Shown in pieces: positions 34,944 through 46,299 of a stretch of DNA of 64,000 bases (positions within the stretch are counted from its first letter, which is position 1; the number at the start of each line of letters is the position of its first letter). Origin of the DNA: Cerioporus squamosus (taxonomy: Eukaryota; Basidiomycota; Agaricomycetes; Polyporales; Polyporaceae). The stretch lies in the NCBI GenBank assembly GCA_022592435.1, contig JABYQS010000010.1, positions 124,001 to 188,000 on the forward strand. Reading direction: 5' to 3'. The notes under the pieces were generated by a model. It was given only the letters and a program-made list of their open reading frames with translations, was not told the origin of the DNA and searched no databases. Made by a program: the position numbers and the translations under genes.

Positions 34944-37552
34944 CGTGGGGTGAGTACGATACTCGTGTCGAGAGGTCGTAGGTCTCCTGCTGTGGCCATG
35001 ACGAAACGCATAGTATTTATATTGGGCGAGACACAAGCTCAACTACCATGCCCTGCATTGGTCGCCGCCGAGGTGTCGATGGAAAGACCGACACCCCCGC
35101 GTGATTGTTGACAGGCACCGCGCGGAACTGGCGTACCTATTAACAGCATACGAGGCATGTCAAGGTCTGAGGTCATCCAGCGTCGAGATACGGCTGAGCG
35201 CACCAAGAACAGAAAACCTTGAGGGCGGCACTTGAAAATCCGGGGTAATTGTCTCGAAATGCTCGGGGCAATTGATTGGTCTGTGGGGTAACTCTATTGG
35301 ACAGAGAAGGTATGGCGGAGTGATGTTTGAGGCGTGATCTCGAGGACGAGGCTTCCGTAGCCGAGCTTCGCCCAATTACGCTTACGCGGCGTAGTGTCGG
35401 TGTGTACACGGTTAAGGTTCGGTCCGGGAGTCGAACGCAGCTGTGTCCTAGTTCGGTGGCCACATCTTCAACCAATGGCGCAACAGAGAAGAACATATGC
35501 TGCAGATACCAGATTTCTGATAACCACCACGTGAGCATCTGGCATGAGAAGGAGCAAAGGGAAACTTCGACGACGCGGCGACCATCGGTGCACAGATGAT
35601 AACGATATGCGACATTGTGTATGCGTGGGTTCAAGAGTTACTTCACGATGCGACTTGTACCGAACGTTTCGAGTCGGGAGCGTTTTGTAGGATCTAGTGT
35701 TCCGTGCGGCCGCACAGGGCTTTCCCGAGGAGCAGGAGAGCTGAAACCGCGCTCGCTTGCGTGAGTGGTGAATGTTGGTGTGAACATGCGGTGAGTCAGC
35801 GCGTAGGTCGCAGCTGTACTTCGCGCCGACGTTGTTATGGTAAACAGACACATCCGACAGATTGACAGTCGGCACTGGACACACGGCGTCAGAAGGGTAG
35901 GACACGATGTGTATAATGGCACGTACTGGAGAGGCAGGTACATCTTATGGAACAGCGATGAACTGGGCCTTTACAAACTGGCGGTTTTGAGCCGCTGCAA
36001 GCGCTGTGGGACTGACAGTTCATGGGACCGGGAGAGGCTCGCGAGGCCCCCTGCCTCTAGCTCGGCGCAGCCTAGAGTAACTCTGTAACCCGAGAGACGA
36101 AATCTACGCCTGCATCGGGTTGACGTTACGTTCGATGATCTCGCATTCCTTAGGCAATCCGCCAAAGCTGCTTCCGGTATATGAGAAACCGAAGCACGCG
36201 GAGAGTAAGACGTATCCGGTCTTCAAGACTTGTGAATGCTGCGGAACGGATGCACGGCTATGCATAGTTGCCAAAGTTTAGAGCACATGGGGCGCGACGG
36301 AGGCACAGGTCTTGATTGCAGCTAAGGTAGGCCCAGCACAGACTCGACTACGTCGTGATGGTGTGACGCGCCCGTGACCCCTCACGTGCATCGAACCTGT
36401 AGAACGAATCTAGGGTCTGCAACCGGCTTTCATTGCCTTCCTGCAGCGCCTACCAGACTTGTCGACGCGCGCGGTGCGGAAATGCCTCAAAGAAACCAAC
36501 GCGCCAGTGCAAACTTTTCGATAGGCTCTCGGTCAACACCCTCCATTAAAAATCAAGAACCACAATAATGTCAAAAAGCACTTTCTCTATCGACTGCTGG
36601 TTCCGGATTTTGCGATTGGTGGCTACCTGCATTCAAGTTTGAATTCCATTGTCGCGGCCCAGCCAAACCCGACCCAGCGTGACAGATTTCGATCACATGA
36701 CGTAGTCGAGTCTGTGCTGGGCCTATGTCAATTTGCAGCACATGGATCATCGCATGCTCTCGGACAGCAGTGAAGGCAGCCGGGCAGCTTCAAATGAGGA
36801 CAGTGGTGGGCGGAGGCAAGGAAAGGCGGTCCCGGTAACCTTTCTCTGCCTCGTTGCCAACAGCCAACCTTTGCCAACTCGTTGCCGTGATGTGCAGCAG
36901 ACGCCCAGCACATATACGGTCGGCCGTGGTCGGCCCGGCCTCTGCCTGTTGTGAACTGGACCTGCTCGCCGCTCTCTCCAGCCCTGCCTCTACTTAACCC
37001 CAATGGTACTTGTCAACGTCGTTAATGCACGTCTTGGACCCTCTTGTCTGCGGTCATGGCCGCTATCAAGCTTAGCAAATGCCGCAGTCGCCGCGTACAC
37101 TCCGACACCGGGCCAAGCGCGGCGGTCATCTGAGACTTTGCCATCGAAAGCCGCTGTTTCAGCCTCCATTTGCATTGCTACATTCCCGGATAGCAACTCG
37201 AGCCAGGGTGCGAAGTATTGAGGCTGAGGGTGGCTGGAGACTGGCGAGGGCGAGGCAATCGCCGCGGCGAGTCGCGAGCAGGGAAGAGCAGCCAGGATAG
37301 GAGCGCGAAGCTGACGGAACGCTTACGCGATGTCCCGGGGGGATTGAGCGATTTAGAGTGAGCGGCCAGCTCTCCAGCACACGAATGACCCTTTGTCGCC
37401 GGACAGCCAGCTTGCGGCTATATAGGCTCTCGAGCTCCGGGAAATTTCGAGCTGTTTTGACTCGGTCTCAATCATCTCCCCTACACTCAGGACGATTCGG
37501 AAGTTTTGCACCTTGCTCCCTGACTCGCACCTCGCACACGACAGCGCACACC
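34944..37552. other. 2.6-kb gene-poor stretch with a possible tRNA-like Pol III promoter remnant
   Basis: No frame here can be linked to a gene. On the minus strand an A-box-like TGGTTGAAGATG (35474-35463) and a B-box-like GTTCGACTCC (35436-35427) are spaced as in tRNA genes or tRNA-derived SINEs, but no cloverleaf folds from the intervening sequence and no T-run terminator follows. The last few hundred bases are the promoter of the aminotransferase at 37553. I found no terminal repeats. Confidence 0.35.
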
Positions 37553-39371
37553 ATGTCCCCCTCTACGGCAAAGACCACCAATGGAACCAACGGCGTTCAG
37601 AGCAAGGATCGGTCTAACCTGATCCCGTTCTCGTCCAGGCTGAGAGAGGGCAGAGCTCTGGCTCAGGATGTCTGGTCCATCTTCAAGTGAGTTTCCGAAG
37701 TCAGGTGTTCGATTGAGTAGTATGTTTACTGGCATCATGTTCAGCGCTGCGAATCTTCCCTCTGACTGTATCAACCTCGGCCAAGGGTATATGAACTTCG
37801 CGCCGCCGGAGTGGGTGAAGAGCGCTGCGGAAGAAGCCTTGAACTCCGTAGCCACCAACCATTACTCCCACCCGAAGGGCCGTCTCCGCCTGCGCGAAGC
37901 CCTGAAAGCCCACTACGAACCGGAGTTTGGGAGAAATCTCGATGTTGAATCAGAGATACTTGTCACCAGTGGTGCCAACGAAGGTCCGTCCGTGTGTATC
38001 TCTGCGTTGATGGCGATTCGTCTCACTTCCGAGCGCCATAGGACAATACTCCGTCTTCGTAGCATTCCTGGAACAAGGCGATGAGGTTATCATGTTCGAG
38101 CCCTTCTTCGATCAGTACCTCCCGTCGGTTACCTTCAACGGCGGCGTGCCTGTCTATGTTCCCTTGCACCCTCCCAGCCATGGCAAACACAACAGTCGCG
38201 AGTGGTCCATCGATTTTGACGAACTTCGGTAGGTGTTCACGGCAGTCGGATGGAATGGTGTCTCATTTGTTGCCATGAAGTCGTGCCGTCACGCCGCGGA
38301 CCAAGATGATCATCGTGAACACGCCTCATAACCCAGTTGGCAAGGTGTTCTCAAGGGACGAGCTCGAGAAAATTGCCGCCATCGCGGAGGAACATAATCT
38401 GCTCGTCATGTCCGACGAGGTCGTGAGTATCATAGTCCTTGCGCCGGTGAAAACGTACAAGCCCAGTGCTGACGGCATGCCGTTCTGTTCTCTAGTACGA
38501 CTCGCTCGTGTTCGATGACAACGAGCACGTCCGGATTGCAACCCTTCCCGGGATGTGGGATCGTACGGTCACCGTAGGCTCTGCAGGAAGTACGTCAATG
38601 AGCCCTGGCCGGTATGGCCGGACGTGTTGTGAACTATGGCTGACGTACGCCTGTCCCAGAGATGTTCGCAGCGACTGGGTGGCGCGTTGGTTGGCTCATC
38701 GGCCCCGCGTCCATCATCCAACCGACGCTCGCTGCCTCCACTCGCATCGTGTTCTGCAGCAACTCGCCGCTCCAAGAAGCTTCTGCGGTCGGACTTGAGC
38801 AGGCGAAGAAGCGCGGCTTCCTTGCGCAGCAGCGCGCAGACTACGCTGAGCGCCGCAAGATTCTGACGGATGCTTTCGACAAGATGGGCATGAATTACAC
38901 AAATCCGCAAGGCAGCTACTTCGTTCTGTTGGTGAGTGCGACAGCATCCGCTTATGGGGCGTTCCCGCCCGTTACGTGTCTCGCATGCTGAGGCTGTCCA
39001 ACGCGATAGGATATCTCGAACGTGAAGTGGCCGGAGGACTACCCTTTCCCACAGAGCGTGCTCGGTCGCGGCCGTGACTTTAGGTCAGTCATTGCCTCCC
39101 TCATGTGTTACTGCACCCGCTAAGATTTGCTATCAGGGCATGCTGGTTCATCGCGATGGAGGTCGGAGTCTCCTCGATTCCTGTTAGCGAGGTGAGCATG
39201 TTGCATGCGACTCCCGCACACACGTTTCTCACTCAACCTTGTACCCAGTTCTATTGCGAAGAACACACTTCCATCGGCGAGAGTTACGCCAGGTTCGCGT
39301 TCTGCAAGGACGTTGATACCTTGAAGCGTGCGGCAGAGCGCCTTCAGAGTTTGAAGAAGTTCCTGGCTTGA
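37553..39371 (+). CDS. BNA3: Kynurenine/aromatic aminotransferase, class I PLP enzyme
   Basis: PLP enzyme of the KAT/Bna3 branch, transaminating kynurenine to kynurenic acid or related amino acids. ATG 37553 (MSPSTAKTTNGTNGVQSKDR), TGA 39369-39371, about 460 residues over nine or so exons. Blocks in order: AANLPSDCINLGQGYMNFAP, NHYSHPKGRLRLREALKAHY, VTSGANEGQYSVF, GDEVIMFEPFFDQYLP, NTPHNPVGKVF (substrate/PLP Asn), VMSDEVYDSLVF (PLP Asp/Tyr), and VGSAGKMFAATGWRVGWLIG, where the Lys codon that forms the Schiff base is split by an intron. C-terminus has ESYARFAFCKDVDTLKRA with the carboxylate-binding Arg. Mitochondrial targeting is not obvious. Convergent with the helicase gene 186 bp away. Confidence 0.92.
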
Positions 39372-39557
39372 GCCAAGGTGATTCCCATGGGTGCATGGTA
39401 GAGCACATGGAAGCGAAGGTGCTCGTTATATGTAGCTTGTAGAATAGATGAGCCGACCTTCAGCTCGGCGTTTTACCAGTATGGTATCGACGTGCTTGGG
39501 TTAACGGTGGTCCCATCGCCATTTGTACATCTCGTTATCTAACATTACATGTACCTC

Positions 39558-42500
39558 CTACTTGTCCAAATCGTCAACTATCCTTGACAGCAGCTCGTTG
39601 ACCGCGGTCGAGCGCGCGTCATAGTACGCCGGGTTGCTCACCAGGCGTCGCGCGAGGAACGTAAACGACAGTACGTCCACAGCGGCCTGCTTATCTTTGA
39701 TGGTTCCGTCCTTGCGCCGGTCCTTGTACCACGTCCGCAGTGTCTCCGTCTCCAGCAGTCGGGACTCCAGCGGCAGGCCGTCGTTTAAAAACCGCGTTAT
39801 CGTGTCCTTGCCCTCCGCCTGACAGAACAGGTGGAAGTGCCCCGCCCCGTGGTGCCGCACGGCCTTGCCCTGCATCCGGACGATCTCCTCGAGTGGGTAG
39901 TCCCGCAGCTGGCGCTCCTCGCTCCCGGGCGTAACATACACGTACTGCGTGCCCATCAAGACGACCGTCACAGCGCGCACGGGCAGGGTCCAGCATGCGT
40001 CCCGAGGTACGATAAGCACGCGGATGAGGCCTTCGGCGTACAGTTCGAGCATCAACAATCGGTCGGGCTTCGCGATGCCTTCGTGGAAGAACCCGACGCC
40101 GCGCGTGATGAAGTCCCGGAGGCCATCGTAGTCTTGCAGTCGGTTGAGGTACAGCTCCAGTTGCTCGATGGAGACGTCGTCCGGGAGATAGCCCTTCGCG
40201 GATTCCATCTCAAGCGCACACTGTGTGATAAGGTCGAGCGCGACGGGCGTGCACTGGCTGCGGGAGGGCACGAATACGATGGCAGGTTCTCCCGGTGAAC
40301 CTCGGATCGCCGAGTGCGCGGGCTTCGCCATCGCTTTGAAGAGCGCAGCGGACTGCGGGATGGTAAAGGTGTGCGTGTGCACGGAGAGGTCTTGGTCTCG
40401 GTCTCTCGGGCGGAAACTGTGCAGCGCCAGAGGGTCGACGTCCAGCCATGCCGCCATGTCCGCCGGGTCGTTGAGCGAGCTTGAGAGGCCAACGAACCGG
40501 ACGGGATACATTTGCGTTGCGTGGAGCAGTAACGACACCCCAAGCTCGTAAACGGCATCGAGCAGCTCCAGGCTCTCGCAGAGTACGAGGCGCAGTCGCG
40601 AGAGGGCTTGTTTGACATCATGGCGCCGTGAAAGTGCCGCGAATAACTCCGTAGCAGTAACCACGCGAACCACTTTCCGAGAGGGGGAGTCGAAGACACG
40701 GTCCGATCCAACAAGCTCGACGGACGCCTCTGCGGCCCTTGACGCTAACCGCAATTCCGAGGTAACGTCTAGCGCGACGCTGCGCTTCGGTGCAACTACG
40801 AGGCACCAAGAACCGCTCGGCGAGCTGCAGAGCGTTTCCCTACGAAAATAACGTCAACCACCAGTACGGCGTATGCATGTCTGCAACGTACCATATGGCG
40901 ACCCGCCCAATGACTGACTTTCCGCATCCAGTGGGCGCACATAGGAGAGCGTGCAATCGGGTCTTGGTGATACTCCAGAACACCTGACTCTGGATAGCAT
41001 TGAAGCCGTGTAGCTTCCTGGAGAGCACGTCGCGTAATGGCGGATTCTGTACTACAGCAAGAGGCAGGAAAGGGATGTCGAGGCGGGGGGTGTGTGACTC
41101 AGATGGGGATGGCATGACGAGATTTTCGAGCGAGGCGACGACCTCCTCTTCCGCGCCCATCCATCGGTCAGAGACGAAGCGGATAGTGACGGAAGGCGGA
41201 GGCTTGTGGCTTGGTACGGAGATGACGAAGTCCACGTCCAAGACGGTGGTCGACTGCCGGAAGATGAGATGAGACAGCTGCAAGATATTGACCCCTTCGT
41301 GATCCTCGACCCACAGCCAAAACGGCTCGACCTGCCCGTGTATCTTGCTACTCCAGTTGAACGCGCGCTCGACCTTCACGGCGATCTTTAAAACGTCCGC
41401 TCCCAATGGCCTGAGGTTGTAAGTGATCCTGACGGTCGGGAACTGCTTGGCTGCATTTCGTACAGCCGTGCCATGTATCTCGTTGAGGTGGATGAGCTTC
41501 CCCAGCTCCTCGGCGCTCATCTCGGCGAGCTCGGAAACGGCATGGTCGTCCGCCCATCGTTCAAGCATGTGCATAGTGTCCGCCTTCAGCTGGAACTGCC
41601 TGAGCGGATGGTCGAACGGCCAGAGTCGTTTCTCGATCGCCTTGCTCAAACCCATGAGCACTGCACTGACACTCGCCCACTTGCGAGAGATTGCGATCTC
41701 AAGCAGAGCTCGTACGATGCGACCTCCGTTCTGCGCCGCGTACGCCTGGTCAGACACGAGGGCGAAATCTTCGGGGCGCATTTGGGAAATGTACGCTTGC
41801 AGCAGGATGTTGACCTTCCCCGCACTTGTGTCCGTGCCACCCTGAGGAAACCGCGGACGTTCAGTTGGCGCATGCAAGTGAACACAGAACACACGCTTAC
41901 TTTAACCTGACAGGGTATGACCTCTTCGAATGACTTGAGCTCGGGCACTTCGTTCTCGCGTACTTGAATCTGGTCGAACTGTAGAGACAATGAGTACCAC
42001 GATCGACATCCCAGTTCATCGGGCTACCTCGTACCTCTGTGCTCTTGCTGAGCATCGCAAGGACGTCGGCATCGGACATTTTGGGCCGGAACATCTGGTT
42101 GAAGATCTCAATGGACTTCTGGCGGATGTAGTACTTGGCGGCAATGCGACCGAGGTCCGTGATCACAAAGCTGCCAGTGTTTCGGTCGAACGCGATCATG
42201 CGGGACTCGGCGAGCTGGGATGCTGCAGCGGTGATGAGCATGGTCCGTTTGCCTCCCAAGTAAGGATCCTCGGCGACCGCATCCCAACCCAACCCTACGC
42301 GCACAAGCGTCAATCCGGAGATCGACTCTGCAGGCATCTGAAGACATACCGTATTGGAAGGGGTTCTTCCGCATGCGGACGAACAGGTAGGTGTAACCGA
42401 GCCACCGCACGGCGTCGTTCACGTTGGCGACCGTGCCCAGTGCTATCTCGGCATTGAGGGCGTCGATCATGCCGGCGACAAACCTGTCGATATGTCAGTG

Positions 42501-45500
42501 TCGACTTAATGAACACGATCTTCCCTCTGGTACTGACCTGGATTCTATCGCGACCTGGGACGTCACCGCGTCGAGGTAGTGCGTGAGCTTGTCTTCGGAT
42601 GTGCAGATGAAGCCGACACCGCTGGTCTCCAACCCCGGTCGACCGGCACGTCCGAAGACCTGTAACACGTCCAGCACAGAGAGATCGGTGAATTGACCCT
42701 TCGAGCTATCGTATACTTGAGTCCCTTTGATGACGACTGGTGGCGAAAAGTCAGAAGAGTGCCACGACAGTTCTGTGGGGCGACTCACCCGCATGTGCCG
42801 GCAAGTTGACCCCCCATGCGAGCGTGGCCGTACAGCAGAGAACCTGAAGAAACGGATTCTCTAAGGTAGCTTCTTCGCTAACCTCATACATACGTACCTT
42901 GATCGCTCTTGCCTCGAACATTCGCTCTATCATATTCCTGTCGCTGCGCAACATACCCGCATGGTGAATGCCAAACCCGAGGTCGAACAGCTGTCTCATC
43001 TCCTTGTTCCTCGACTGGCCTATGTCCCTCCGGAAGAACTCAAACTGGGGATGTTCTGCACAGCTGAAGTCGTCCAGGACCCCGTCAGCCTGTGCCGCTT
43101 CCTTGAGCGCCTCGGCGGCCTTGACAGTCTCTTTCCGCGCATGAACGAACACCATGACCTGGTGGCCTTCGCGGACGAGCTCAGATACCTTCTCGTAAAC
43201 GACTTTGTCGAGGTTCTTCTTGGCTGTGGGGCTGTTCGGCTTCCCCTTGATGCCGATGAAGTGCTGCTCAAGAGGTACGGGTCGGAAGGAAGAGTCGAAG
43301 TAGAACAGTCCAGTGTGGCGGTTGACGCTGCGGGCTGTCAGTCGGATGATGCCCGGGGAGACATGTATGTATGCACCTCAGGAAGTCCGCGACGTCAATG
43401 TAGTTGGGTAGTGTAGCGCTCAGACCCACTATGCGTATTACGGACTGCGTTGATTCAACCTACGCCACGTACGTCGTAAAAATTGCACATATATGTTGTA
43501 TGCGGCGAGAGATTGGCTCTCACCTGCCGGAGAGTACGGGCAACGATGGTCTCAATGACAGCACCGCGCTCGTCGTTGAGTAGATGAACCTCGTCAATAA
43601 TGAGCAACTTGACTTTCTGCAGAGTTGCGATGTCAGAGAAACCGGTTCTGGAGACAAAATAACGACTGACAGAAGCAAGCTCGCCCTCTCCAGTAGGTTT
43701 CCGCGTTACAACATCCCACTTCTCAGGAGTGGTGACTATGATTTGCGTCTCATTGATCTCCTGTTTCGTAAGCTGCATGTCACCTGCAGACACAAACTGA
43801 GACCAATCCCAGTTGCAACTATTGCGAGGTCATCGACGTACCAGTAAGCTCTCGGACTTGTACTTGTAGCCACTTCAGGCGTTTTCCCAGTTTCCGAACA
43901 ATTTCTGCCGCGAGAGCTTTCATGGGTGCGCTAGATAAGTTCTTCAACACAGCTTCTCTGTCCAGACGTTTTGCCTTACACGTAGATTATCTTGAACTTG
44001 TCCCGTCTTACAGAAGCCGCCATGTTGCCTGAGGACATATTGCGGTCTAAGTGCTGGTCTATGACCCGTAGCACCGTGAGCATCGCGACGTCGGTTTTAC
44101 CCTGTCTCCATGTCAGACTTCATACGGGTTCGCGGACAACACACTAACAGCACCAGTAGGAGCTGGAAGGCGACGCTCAGGACTAGGACCATTCCACGTA
44201 CAAGGGTCATAGGCACTCACCACAGACAAGCATGTTCTCGTTTGACTGGTACGCTGTCGGGAATACGATCGATTGGATCCTGTTCAGTGAAGTGTAACCC
44301 TGTAACAATGTTAAGCAATACGCTTATGATGTAGCCGATCTGACGCGTACGGGAAATGAGCCCTTGGCTAATGGGTCAAGTTCTGACACTGATATGAGCC
44401 GTTCGGAGGCGCGAGGTGGGACCGCCTTCGCTGGTGGCACCGTCACCTCTTCATACTCCTGTGGCAGGACAGATTAATGGTCTGCTACGCAGTTATTTGT
44501 CCCGCACTAACCTCGTAGTAGTGACGTGTAGTGCCCAAAGGCAACACATATTTTGTGCCTAGATGCGACAACAGGTTGCCTTGCACCAGCGAACCAGACG
44601 TGTACACGTGAGGAAGTACCTCTGGCGCGTCATGCTGGAAGTGCTCAATTCAGTTTATGAGACAATCGTGGCACTTGGGCAACTCACAGCGGTGCCGGTG
44701 AAGAGTGGCCGTTCAGCATTGGCTCTAAGTTTCTCTTCCATTCGCCTCCGGGCTTCGTCTGGATCGAGGCTATCCAGTCCCGAAGACGCAACTGCTAGAG
44801 ATGAGCGGAGGCGTTGTACGCTGGCATAGACGCGGCGCACCTTCACGCTGTTTGCCTTTACTGCGGCCATTGACCTGTACAGACTGTGCTGGTGGCATCG
44901 ACTGTGCGAGATGCCTGCTGCCGTGGAGGTACTCGGAGATCTGTTGTACGGCCTCCTGGCGGTGGTTGAGCAACTCCATGGATAGCTCAATGTTATCGAA
45001 TCCAATCATCTCTACCAACTCCTCCGATATCGCGTCGTCAACACTCGAAGAAGATAGGAGCGCGAGCAGAGGTTCAAGGACATGTTCTAGCTCAGGCTTC
45101 CTGAAAACGAGAGTACGTGAATGGAAGGCAAGAAATATATTGGTCTGGATTACACACGAAAGGATAGAGACAAGTAGTGGTCCGTGCGAGGTGCTAGAGG
45201 AGCTGCTCGGGTTGTTTTGCAGGATGTCAAGGACTGTATCCCAATGCTCGTCTTGGTCAAGGTTACTCGGACCGGCCGAGGCGGAGGCACCAGCTAGGTA
45301 TCGCGATCAGCCTGGACAAAAACGACGTAAGGGACAGGTGCAGCACACACCGTTTCCTGGAACATTATACCTGGGAATAATCGTCAGTAGAATCCAAATG
45401 GCAATATATTGTAAGGAAGACCTGAGCCATTCGTCCAAGAGACGTCTGTCGCGATCAGCAGAATCTTCGGATGTGCTAACCAGAAACTCGAGGTGACCCG

Positions 45501-45516
45501 CGAAACCAGGCGACAT
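39558..45516 (-). CDS. Slh1/ASCC3-like Ski2-family helicase with degenerate second cassette
   Basis: Largest gene of the window, many short introns. The start is placed at ATG 45516 ([19 protein letters not shown]), but an upstream exon cannot be excluded. First cassette is intact: [14 protein letters not shown] (Walker A), [47 protein letters not shown] (DEVH), [37 protein letters not shown] and [15 protein letters not shown], followed by a winged helix and a Sec63 domain ([29 protein letters not shown]). The second cassette keeps [12 protein letters not shown] but has LCESLELL where DExH should be and [15 protein letters not shown] instead of GRAGRP. The protein stops at 39558, soon after [17 protein letters not shown], without a second Sec63 domain. 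Slh1/ASCC3 splits collided ribosomes; DEVH and overall order fit this better than Brr2. The gene may be a divergent paralogue. Confidence 0.88.
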
Positions 45517-46299
45517 TACACTAGAAGTATGAGAGGAGACGCTTAGCAACCAGGCCGGCAGCAAGTGGTATGCGTGAAGAAGATGAGTGAACTTGAAGAA
45601 AGCGTGTTGGCGACTCGGAGGAACGCAGCTGGACAGTCAAGCAAGCGCGAACCTCGGAGCCGTCGCACAAGCGCTCGAGAGGAGGATGAGTAGACGCTGG
45701 ACGCGGTCACACGCTTGTGTTCCTTCCTCCATCGCTCGCTCCTCCTCTGGGTTTCCGGTTCAGTGTGCGACAGAGGAAGCATAAGGCAATAGCAAGGCAA
45801 CGGAAGGGGTTAGTTCGCAGCATGTACATATCAAGCCTGCAAGGTGGTTCCGACGGACGGTAAGCCACCGGATTGCGGGATGATAAGTACGTAGCGCTAG
45901 CACGGCTCCCTCCGCAACTTGAATGAAACGAGTCAGGATGCCACTTTGTCTGTTCACCACCGTTCCTGCTGAACATTGCGATTCCCTATGGGCCATACGG
46001 GCTCTTTCTACAGAAGAGCTGGTTTGCATGACCGCAACATATCGCCCCCTTGCTGCGTGCTCCGTCCAGTGTTGTCCAGTGGATAGGCACCGGAGCGCCG
46101 CCACTGTCAGAAAGGGAGCGCCCGCACTTATCTATCGTTCGCGCTCGCCCTGGCCTTATCTCTTCGACTAACAAATTTCTGTACATCCAGACTGCTCCTG
46201 ACTCCAATACATATATACCCGTGCTCGTAGCATGAACATGTCTGGGCGTGTCGCTGTCTCCCACCTCGTCCCCCTCGACGACTCGGACATTCGCCAGCC
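45517..46299. other. Divergent intergenic region with two GATA-type motifs
   Basis: Between the helicase (-) and the first purine permease (+). Contains two TTATCT (AGATAA on the other strand) sites, listed separately. No gene seen. Confidence 0.5.
46128..46161 (-). promoter_or_regulatory. Pair of HGATAR (AGATAA) sites upstream of purine permease 1
   Basis: TTATCT at 46128-46133 and again at 46156-46161, i.e. two AGATAA cores 28 bp apart and about 140-170 bp before ATG 46300. Fungal AreA/Nit2-class GATA factors bind HGATAR, often in pairs, upstream of nitrogen-source genes, including uric acid permeases. Site function is inferred. Confidence 0.45.

Noticed and set aside
45140..45260. Open reading through the intron before [11 protein letters not shown] in the helicase
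   Set aside because: The frame is open, but a standard gtgtgt...ttttcag intron in phase explains it better.
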